From Grimontia sedimenti (GTDB lineage Bacteria; Pseudomonadota; Gammaproteobacteria; Enterobacterales; Vibrionaceae), in the NCBI RefSeq assembly GCF_011045095.1, contig NZ_JAALDL010000008.1, forward strand, positions 1 to 64,000: 64,000 nucleotides of DNA, in the 5' to 3' direction. Positions 1-7,218 of the stretch are shown here, piece after piece (position 1 is the stretch's first letter; each line of letters begins with the position of its first letter). The position numbers were made by a program, and so were the translations under genes. The notes below the pieces were generated by a model. That model did not search any database and was not told the DNA's origin. It saw only the letters and a program-made list of their open reading frames with translations.

Positions 1-1476
1 AGAGCCTGTTGCTGAGGTATCGACGTCAGTGATAGAGGCAGTGGTATCACCGGTGACAACCGCAGACTGGTTGGTGCCTTCGACCGTGACCACAATCTCA
101 TGCGTTGAATTATCAGACGCAGTAAGGGTAAATGTTTCGGTTGCTTCTTCCCCGTCCGGTAGAGCTTGCGCTTTATCCGGATCAACCGTGTAAGTCCAGT
201 TGCCGTCGACCAGTTCGAAGGTGCCGTAGTTGCCCTCAATCGTGGTGTTGCCGATGGTGGCCGTTTCGCCGGAATCCGGATCGGTCACCGTGATTGAACC
301 TGTTGCTGAGGTATCGACGTCAGTGATAGACGCAGTGGTATCACCCGTCACAACAGCTGCTTGATCAGTACCTTCAACCGTGACCACAATCTCGTGCGTT
401 GAGTTGTCGGACGCCGTGAGGGTGAAGGTTTCGGTTGCTTCTTCCCCGTCCGGCAGAGCTTGTGCTTTGTCTGGGTCTACCGTGTAAGTCCAGTTACCGT
501 CGACCAATTCAAAGGTGCCGTAGTTGCCTTCTATGGTGGTGTTGCCAATGGTGGCCGTTTCGCCATTGTCTGGGTCGGTAACCGTGATAGAGCCTGTTGC
601 TGAGGTATCGACATCGGAAATGGTGGCGGTGGTGTCGCCGGTTACCACAGCAGCATCATCGGTACCGGTGACGGTCACGATGATTTCATGAGTAGAACCA
701 TCTGAAGCTGTAAGAGTGAACGAGTCTGTGGCTTCTTCGCCTTCCGGCAGCGGTTTAGCTTTGTCAGGGTCGACGGTGTAAGTCCACTCGCCATCGACTA
801 ACTCGAAGGTACCGTATTCGCCTTCAATGGTGACATTATCGATGGTGGCGGTTTCACCGTTGTCTGGGTCGGTGACGGTTATTGAGCCTGAGGTCGATGT
901 GTCTTGATCGGTCACTTGTCCGGTAGTGTCGCCAGTGACGACGGCAGCGTCATCGGTGCCGGTGACAGTCACGACGATTTCATGGGTAGAGCCGTCTGAT
1001 GCCGTCAGAGTGAAAGAGTCTGTGGCCTCTTCGCCTTCAGGGAGCGGTTTGGCTTTGTCAGGGTCGACGGTGTAAGTCCACTCGCCATCGACTAATTCGA
1101 AGGTGCCATATTCGCCTTCAATGGTGACATTGTCGATGGTGGCTGTTTGACCACCATCAGGATCAGTGATGTTTATCGTGCCAGATGTCGAGGTGTCTTG
1201 GTCGGTGACTGAACCCGTCATATCACCTGTGATGACAGCGGCATCGTCGGTACCCGTCACTTCGATAGTGATCGTCTGTTGAGTATTGTCTGATGCGGTC
1301 AGAGTGAAGGTTTCAGTCGCAACATCGTCTGCACCCAGAGCTTCAGCTTTGGATGGATCGATAGTGTAAGTCCAGTTACCGTCGACCAGTTCAAACGTAC
1401 CGTATTGTCCTTCAATGGTGGTATTGGCGAATTCTGGCGTATCGTTGGTATCGGCATCAGAGATGCTGATTTGACC
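1..1476 (-). repeat. Near-identical 294-bp tandem VCBS units
   Basis: A CC anchor recurs at 6, 300, 594, 888, 1182 and 1476, exactly 294 bp (98 codons) apart. The units differ by few substitutions, and neighbouring ones are almost identical at protein level. The constant length and low divergence indicate recent duplication or ongoing homogenisation. The array continues beyond the left edge. Confidence 0.9.
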
Positions 1477-4400
1477 TGTCGCTGTGACAGCATCGGTAAC
1501 ATCCAGATAATTGATGCTGCTGACTTCGTTGTATGAACCGTCGACCAGCGTCAAGTCAGTGCCTGGAACGACATCCGGACCATCGATTTGAACCAACAGG
1601 GTCGTAGGTTCGCCTGTGTCGCCGAAGTATCCTCCGGCTTGGGTAGCTGAAACCGTCAGTACAGCCATGGTGAAGACATTGCCATAGGCATCGGTATATT
1701 GAACCGTAGCGTTAACCGAAACCGGATATGACTCTCCATTCAGTTCAATAGACTGGGAGCCGTCGTTGTTCAGCCTACCATCGCTGTCAGTGATGTTGGC
1801 GCTGAATCCAGTGGAGCTGAAATTCAGATTACCCGGCTGGCTGCCTGCATTGAAATCTTCGGTGTCGCCATCTACATCTTCACCGAATACGAACAGGTTA
1901 GTGACTTCCACCACGGGGCCTGTTTCTGTAGAAACAGAACCGGTGAAGTCACCGGAAACAACAGCGGCATCGGCAGTGCCTTCAATAGTAATAACGATTT
2001 GGTGTTCGTTGTTTTCGCTGTCGGTCAGGGTGATGGTGTCAGTTGCCGTTTGACCGGCATTCAATCCCTGGGCAACAGACGGATCTAGGGTGTATGTCCA
2101 TTCTCCATCAACCAGTGAGAAGGAGCCGTATTGACCGTCAACATCAGTGTTGGCAATCACTGGTGTATCACCGCTGTCTGCATCTATCACTTCTATGGAG
2201 CCGGTTGCGGTGATGTCTGTGCCTTCCACCAGATTTGCCGAGGTATCTCCCGTCAGCTCTGCCGCGTTATCTGTGCCCGTTACATTGATGGACAGTTCAT
2301 GGGTACCACCCATGGAGTCGGTAATTGTGATGGTATCGATAACGGTGATACCTTCGTCTAAACTGGCTGCCAATTCAGGATCCAGCGTATAGGTCCAGTT
2401 GCCATCAACCATGGTGAAGGAGCCATATTGCCCCTGCTGGTTGGTGTCTGGCAGCGTGGGGGTATCACTGCTGTCTGGGTCACTGACAGTTAGTGAACCA
2501 GTGGCTGTCAGCGAGCCAGTTTCATCGGTGACACCGCCTGTCGTGTCACCATCAAGGACCGCAGAATCCTCACTACCGGTAATGGTGATGACAATGTCAT
2601 GCACTGTGCCGTCAGAAGCCGTGATGCTAATGGTGTCTGTGGTCGTTTCACCTTCATCCAGGTATTGGGCAAGATCCGGGTCCAGCGTATACGTCCACTC
2701 GCCATCGACCAATGTTAAGGAGCCGTATTGGCCAGTCGTTGTGCCGTTTGGTAGCGTAGGGTTTTCGCCTGCGTCCACATCAATCAATTCGACTGAACCA
2801 GAGGCGGTCAGCGCTGCGCTGCCTTCAGTGATGGTACCTGTTGTATTGCCTGTCAGCACAGGCTCCTGATCGGTGCCGGTAATTGTGATGGTGATTTCGT
2901 GCTTCGAGCCGTCAGAAGCTTCAACAGTGACGACATCAATGGTGGTCTCACCGTCTGGCAATGCTGCGACAGAATCAGGATCCAGCGTGTAGGTCCATTC
3001 GCCATCGACCAGCGTCAGCGAGCCATACTGGCCATCAACTTCGGCATCTGGCAGGGTTGGCGAGTTGTCTGAATCCGGGTCGATGACGCTGATAAAGCCT
3101 GATGTGGTTGGGGAACCGTTGTCACTGATTGAACCAACGGTATTGCCCGTCAGGACGGGCTCATCGTCTGTGCCTGTGACTGTGATGACAATTTTCTGTT
3201 CGGTGCCATCACTGGCGGTCAACGTGATGACGTCAGTGTCAGTTTCACCTGCATTTAGCGCGGAAGCAGCTTCTTTGTCCAGCGTGTAGGTCCACTCCCC
3301 ATCGACCATTTCCAATACGCCGAATTCACCTTCGATGCGTGTATCTTCGAACGTTGGTGTGTCGTCGGCATCCACATCACTAATCGACAGTGAACCTGAG
3401 ATGGTTTGTACTTCGCCGCTAGTGGTGTCCGTCAATGCACCACCTGTTTGACCGCTCACAACAGGAAGATCATCGGTACCCTGAATCATGATATCGATAG
3501 TGAGCGGCGTGCCATCCAGAGAGTAAACTGTGATGGACTCAGGCAAGGTATCTCCTGCGTCTAATGCATCAAAGGTTGCGTTGTTTTCCGATGCAGAGGT
3601 GTAGGTCCAATTGCCTGCTTTGTCTATGGTGATTTCACCGTAGGTTCCGGTATAAGTACCTTCCTGGAAGAAATACTCGCCATAATCGGCATCCGAGACT
3701 TTCGCCCGGCCGCTGGTAGAAATTTGACCGTCCGTTTCATCGACGGTAGCGCTGGTTTTGCCGCTAAAGACTGCCGCATCATTGGTTCCATCAATGGTGA
3801 TGGTAATGGTTTGTACAGTTCCATCTTCTGCTCGTACCGAAAGGGTATCAGTGAGTTGGTCGCCTTCGCCCAAGCGGTTGATTGCACCTTTCTCGTCAGT
3901 GGTGGAGTAGGTCCAGTTACCGTTCGCATCAATGGTAATTTCACCCCAACGACCTTCAATAGTCTGAGGCATGAAGGCATTGTCGTTGCCGTCCACATCG
4001 GTTGATGTCAGTTGTCCAGACGTGCTCATAGTGCCATCGGATTCGACAATGGTACCGACGATATCACCCGCGATTTCGGCCGGATCGTTGGTGCCAACGA
4101 TCGTCACTATAATCTCGGTTTCTGTACCGTCCAGAGAGCGGACAATGATGGTATCTGTAAGCTGCTCGCCTTCTTTAAGCGCATCAAATTCAGCGGTATT
4201 GGAAGGATCTGATGTGTAGGTCCAGTTACCTGCCCGGTCTATGGTGACTTCGCCGTACTCACCGTCGAAAGTACCTTCCTGGAAGAAATACTCGCCATAG
4301 TCAGCATCAGACACGTTGATACTGCCACTGGTGGTAATTTGGCTGTCGGTTTCGTTGACGCTCACACTGTTCAAGCCGCTGAAGACAGCAGTATCATTTG

Positions 4401-6759
4401 TCCCGTTAATCGTAATTGTGATGGTTTGCTCAGTGCCATCTTCAGACTGAACAGTGATGGTATCTGTCAGTTGGTCGCCTTCGCCGAGGCGGTTAATCGC
4501 ACCTTTGCCGTCGTCGGAGCTGTACGTCCAATTGCCGTCTTCATCAATCGTCAGTTCACCCCAGCGCCCTTCAATGGTTCGCGGAGTAAAGGCGTTCTCG
4601 CCATCAACATCAGTCGCGGTTAACTGTCCTGATGTCGTCATGGTGCCATCGGCTTCGACCACAGTACCGACAATGTCGCCAGCGATTTCTGCAGGGTCAT
4701 TGGTACCAATAATGGTGACTTTGATTTCGGTTTCTGTACCGTCCTGTGAACGAACAGTAATGGTATCGACGCGCTGCTCGCCCTCTTTTAGCGAGTCCAA
4801 TGCGGCGTTTTGTGCCGGATCGGAGGTGTAGGTCCAATTACCTGCACGATCCATAGTCACAGAGCCGAGCTCGCCCACGTAGGTACCAGCTTCCATGTAG
4901 TATTGGCCGTTGTCAGGATCAACCACATTGATGGTGCCTGACACGCTGATCACATCATTACTTTCATAAACATCACGTTCAGCAATTGCGGAGAATACGG
5001 GGAGGTCATTGACGCCTTCAATGGTCAGAACGATTTGCTGTTCTGTGCCGTCTTCTGAGCGCACTGTGACGACTTCGGTCAGTGTTTCACCTTCTGGTAA
5101 ACGCTGAATCGCACCGGTTGGATCTGTGGTGGTATAGGTCCAGTTGCCGTTTTCATCAATAGTCACTTCACCACGCAGTGTGGTGATGGTTTCAGCAATA
5201 AATTTGTTGTCTGTACCATCAACATCTGCAGCGCTCAGGGTTCCCGTTGCCGTCATGGTTCCGCTGTTATCAACCACAGTCGCGGTGACATCACCGGAAA
5301 TCTGAGCTGGGTCGTTAGTGCCTTGGATGTTCAGTGTGATTTCGTGAGTGCTGCCGTCAGAAGCCGTAATCGTCACAACGTCTGTGGCTTTTTCACCCTC
5401 GCCAAGCGGCGCAACCAACTCTTTATCGACGGTGTAAACCCAAGCGCCGTTTTCGACGACCAAAGTGCCGTATTCGCCTTTGTAGGTGCCGTTATCCAGC
5501 GTGGTTTCATTGTTGGAATCTGGGTCTACGACATTCAGGGTTCCTGAGGCTGAAGCAGGGACTGTCCCGTTGCCGTCCGTTACCGTTGCAGTGGTATCAC
5601 CTTCAACAGTAGCGTCATCATCTGTGCGGGTGATGGGGAGTGTTACCGTTTCTTCAACCGTCGTTTTTCCGTCGGAGACACTGACGGTGACACTGATTTC
5701 TTCAAGGTTCAGAGTATCGTCGTCAATGGCGGCAGCGCCTGCTTCCGTTAGCACAACTTTGCCGTCTTCAATGGCAAAGTAGCCGTTAGGATCATTAGTG
5801 ATAGTAATGGTCAGTGCGTCGCCGTCGCCATCAGTGGCATCAATAGATGCAATCACACTGCCCTCAGAGACATTCTCATCTTCAGTGAGCTCGACAGGTG
5901 TGATGGTGATTTCTGGAGTATCCTCAACCTCTGCGACGTTCACGCTTACGTTGCCAGTCACCGTTGACTGGCCGTCAGTGATTTCGATTGTGAAAATGAT
6001 GGTGCCGTTGAAGTTTGGTGGAGGTGTCAGCGTAAATGAGCCATCGCTGTTCTCTGTGATGGTTGCGCCTTCAACACTTGATTGAATGCTCGAAACCTGA
6101 ATGTTGGCAGTGTCTCCACCAGTAATTGCACCAAGAATATCAGCGCGGCTGAGAACAATGTCGCCATCTTCCGGAGAGGAAATGTTTAGGCCATTGAAAG
6201 TCGGTGTTACGTAACCATTACCGTCATTGGTGCTGCCACTGGAATCACCGCTTCCATCGTCCGCGCCTTCTTCGGTATTTGAAAGTAGTGCGGCAAAGCG
6301 AGTGTTGAAAAGGGTATCAGCTTGCCCCTGAGAAAGCCCTGAAGAAAAAAGTCCTGTGCTGTCAAAGCTGGAAATATTGCTGATTCCGCCAGTGGAGGCG
6401 TTGTATTCAATAACAGAAGCTGCGGCCAATGCTGAGCCAGCGGCCTCTTCACCTGCTGCTGTTTCAGTGCCTTCCTTTTGGGTGGGATCATCGCCTTCTT
6501 CAATCGCCGCGATAACGTCGAGCACATCCGAAGGGAGGTCGAGGTTATCGAAACCTTCTTCTCCAACAAGTAATGCTTCGTCAAGCACATCAAGCTGCTC
6601 ACCTTCTTCTGTTACCAGCCAGGCGTTTTTTCCATTGGGTACGGATAATACATCGCCGGTTTGCAGCACGGTGTTGGGTGCAGCTTGCACCAATTCACCG
6701 TCCGGTTTTACCACAAATGCTTGTCCTACGACCTGACTAATAACCAAGTTGATAGCCAT
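1..6759 (-). CDS. Giant Lap-type retained adhesin with VCBS repeats (C-terminus outside window)
   Basis: The reading frame is open from the ATG at 6759 to the left edge (2253 residues, no stop), so the C-terminus is missing. Residues 1-60 form a LapA/BapA-type retention module that should plug the outer-membrane secretion channel. TAAG at residues 100-103 matches the di-alanine site cut by LapG-type periplasmic proteases, and a second AAG follows at 106-108. Two cadherin-like segments come next, then about 17 complete VCBS-type units of roughly 98-104 residues, most holding a 'G-WTYT' core and ending in 'GTND' or 'GTDD'. An aspartate-rich 'DVDG' motif recurs and suggests calcium binding. A type 1 secretion signal is expected at the unseen C-terminus. 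The product is probably a cell-surface biofilm adhesin released when cyclic-di-GMP falls. LapD, LapG and the secretion genes are not in the window. Confidence 0.9.
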   Translation of the reverse strand, partial: MAINLVISQVVGQAFVVKPDGELVQAAPNTVLQTGDVLSVPNGKNAWLVTEEGEQLDVLDEALLVGEEGFDNLDLPSDVLDVIAAIEEGDDPTQKEGTETAAGEEAAGSALAAASVIEYNASTGGISNISSFDSTGLFSSGLSQGQADTLFNTRFAALLSNTEEGADDGSGDSSGSTNDGNGYVTPTFNGLNISSPEDGDIVLSRADILGAITGGDTANIQVSSIQSSVEGATITENSDGSFTLTPPPNFNGTIIFTIEITDGQSTVTGNVSVNVAEVEDTPEITITPVELTEDENVSEGSVIASIDATDGDGDALTITITNDPNGYFAIEDGKVVLTEAGAAAIDDDTLNLEEISVTVSVSDGKTTVEETVTLPITRTDDDATVEGDTTATVTDGNGTVPASASGTLNVVDPDSNNETTLDNGTYKGEYGTLVVENGAWVYTVDKELVAPLGEGEKATDVVTITASDGSTHEITLNIQGTNDPAQISGDVTATVVDNSGTMTATGTLSAADVDGTDNKFIAETITTLRGEVTIDENGNWTYTTTDPTGAIQRLPEGETLTEVVTVRSEDGTEQQIVLTIEGVNDLPVFSAIAERDVYESNDVISVSGTINVVDPDNGQYYMEAGTYVGELGSVTMDRAGNWTYTSDPAQNAALDSLKEGEQRVDTITVRSQDGTETEIKVTIIGTNDPAEIAGDIVGTVVEADGTMTTSGQLTATDVDGENAFTPRTIEGRWGELTIDEDGNWTYSSDDGKGAINRLGEGDQLTDTITVQSEDGTEQTITITINGTNDTAVFSGLNSVSVNETDSQITTSGSINVSDADYGEYFFQEGTFDGEYGEVTIDRAGNWTYTSDPSNTAEFDALKEGEQLTDTIIVRSLDGTETEIIVTIVGTNDPAEIAGDIVGTIVESDGTMSTSGQLTSTDVDGNDNAFMPQTIEGRWGEITIDANGNWTYSTTDEKGAINRLGEGDQLTDTLSVRAEDGTVQTITITIDGTNDAAVFSGKTSATVDETDGQISTSGRAKVSDADYGEYFFQEGTYTGTYGEITIDKAGNWTYTSASENNATFDALDAGDTLPESITVYSLDGTPLTIDIMIQGTDDLPVVSGQTGGALTDTTSGEVQTISGSLSISDVDADDTPTFEDTRIEGEFGVLEMVDGEWTYTLDKEAASALNAGETDTDVITLTASDGTEQKIVITVTGTDDEPVLTGNTVGSISDNGSPTTSGFISVIDPDSDNSPTLPDAEVDGQYGSLTLVDGEWTYTLDPDSVAALPDGETTIDVVTVEASDGSKHEITITITGTDQEPVLTGNTTGTITEGSAALTASGSVELIDVDAGENPTLPNGTTTGQYGSLTLVDGEWTYTLDPDLAQYLDEGETTTDTISITASDGTVHDIVITITGSEDSAVLDGDTTGGVTDETGSLTATGSLTVSDPDSSDTPTLPDTNQQGQYGSFTMVDGNWTYTLDPELAASLDEGITVIDTITITDSMGGTHELSINVTGTDNAAELTGDTSANLVEGTDITATGSIEVIDADSGDTPVIANTDVDGQYGSFSLVDGEWTYTLDPSVAQGLNAGQTATDTITLTDSENNEHQIVITIEGTADAAVVSGDFTGSVSTETGPVVEVTNLFVFGEDVDGDTEDFNAGSQPGNLNFSSTGFSANITDSDGRLNNDGSQSIELNGESYPVSVNATVQYTDAYGNVFTMAVLTVSATQAGGYFGDTGEPTTLLVQIDGPDVVPGTDLTLVDGSYNEVSSINYLDVTDAVTATGQISISDADTNDTPEFANTTIEGQYGTFELVDGNWTYTIDPSKAEALGADDVATETFTLTASDNTQQTITIEVTGTDDAAVITGDMTGSVTDQDTSTSGTINITDPDGGQTATIDNVTIEGEYGTFELVDGEWTYTVDPDKAKPLPEGEEATDSFTLTASDGSTHEIVVTVTGTDDAAVVTGDTTGQVTDQDTSTSGSITVTDPDNGETATIDNVTIEGEYGTFELVDGEWTYTVDPDKAKPLPEGEEATDSFTLTASDGSTHEIIVTVTGTDDAAVVTGDTTATISDVDTSATGSITVTDPDNGETATIGNTTIEGNYGTFELVDGNWTYTVDPDKAQALPDGEEATETFTLTASDNSTHEIVVTVEGTDQAAVVTGDTTASITDVDTSATGSITVTDPDSGETATIGNTTIEGNYGTFELVDGNWTYTVDPDKAQALPDGEEATETFTLTASDNSTHEIVVTVEGTNQSAVVTGDTTASITDVDTSATGS
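1500..1930 (-). other. Non-VCBS insert domain within the adhesin repeat array
   Basis: About 130-140 residues that do not follow the VCBS repeat pattern lie inside an otherwise regular unit: the unit starts near 1966 and its recognisable core resumes near 1480. The segment is in frame and rich in Gly, Asp, Asn, Thr and Val, with beta-strand-like patterns. I do not recognise the fold. It could be a ligand-binding domain displayed by the repeats. Confidence 0.6.
3468..5005 (-). repeat. Alternating two-type VCBS super-repeat (about 612 bp)
   Basis: In this part of the adhesin two repeat types alternate. One carries 'GTNDPAEIAGDIVG' and 'IEGRWGE'; the other carries 'VFSG' and 'DADYGEYFFQEGT'. 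Equivalent bases of the two PAEIAGDIVG copies lie at 4013 and 4625, so the period is 612 bp (204 codons). Amplification here proceeded by dimers, unlike the single-unit array at 1-1476. Confidence 0.8.
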
Positions 6760-7218
6760 AGTTTTCTCCCGACAATTGGCGGCTCATCATTGAGCTAAAT
6801 GTTTATCTTTTGAGCGGTTTGTTAAAAGTAGTACATAACGTTAAGTGGGGATAAGCCGGTCAAGGAAGTTAGATAAATTTTCTTTGCAATCTGTTTCATA
6901 AATGAGATTTACGTGCAGGCTGGTAATGGAAGTGAATAGAAAAGCGACATTGTCACCCGCGAAAAAGATGGAAATAGGTCTCATATGCAACTGACAAACA
7001 AATAATTAAGTCTGTGTCAGATTTGGCAGTCACAATGAAAAGCCACTAGCTTTATAAGGCAGAGAAATGTTTCGCCAGTGAGAAATAAGTGAGTGCGGGA
7101 AGTCGCCGATGACGGGGTCCGTGCCTCATCAAGGCCTGCAGAGAAAGGCTAACCAAAAGCTGATTGGCGATCTTGGCCCAAGACGGTTGTGTCTGAAAAA
7201 GTCTTAAAGGAAGGCCTA
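6760..7218. other. Divergent intergenic region between adhesin and regulator operon
   Basis: This 459-bp gap holds the promoters of both the adhesin (minus) and the kinase-like operon (plus). I saw no sigma-54 consensus. The right-hand part (about 7085-7188) is richer in GC and can form several short stems, for example GCCT/AGGC around 7124-7136 and CCAA/TTGG around 7153-7167, so a structured 5' leader is possible. I could not match it to a cyclic-di-GMP riboswitch. Confidence 0.4.

Noticed and set aside
1-1476. Regular tandem repeats suggestive of a CRISPR array
   Set aside because: The unit is 294 bp, is translated in frame throughout and has no short-repeat/variable-spacer pattern.
1766-6736. 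Many open frames on the plus strand opposite the adhesin
   Set aside because: They follow the period of the minus-strand VCBS repeats, have no ribosome sites and encode low-complexity Ser/Val-rich proteins. They are antisense shadows of the adhesin gene.
6760-7000. A sigma-54 promoter upstream of the adhesin
   Set aside because: No GG-N10-GC pair with acceptable flanks was found on the minus strand in this region.
7085-7188. Cyclic-di-GMP-I (GEMM) riboswitch before the relay operon
   Set aside because: The conserved core of that class is not visible; only unspecific short stems are present.
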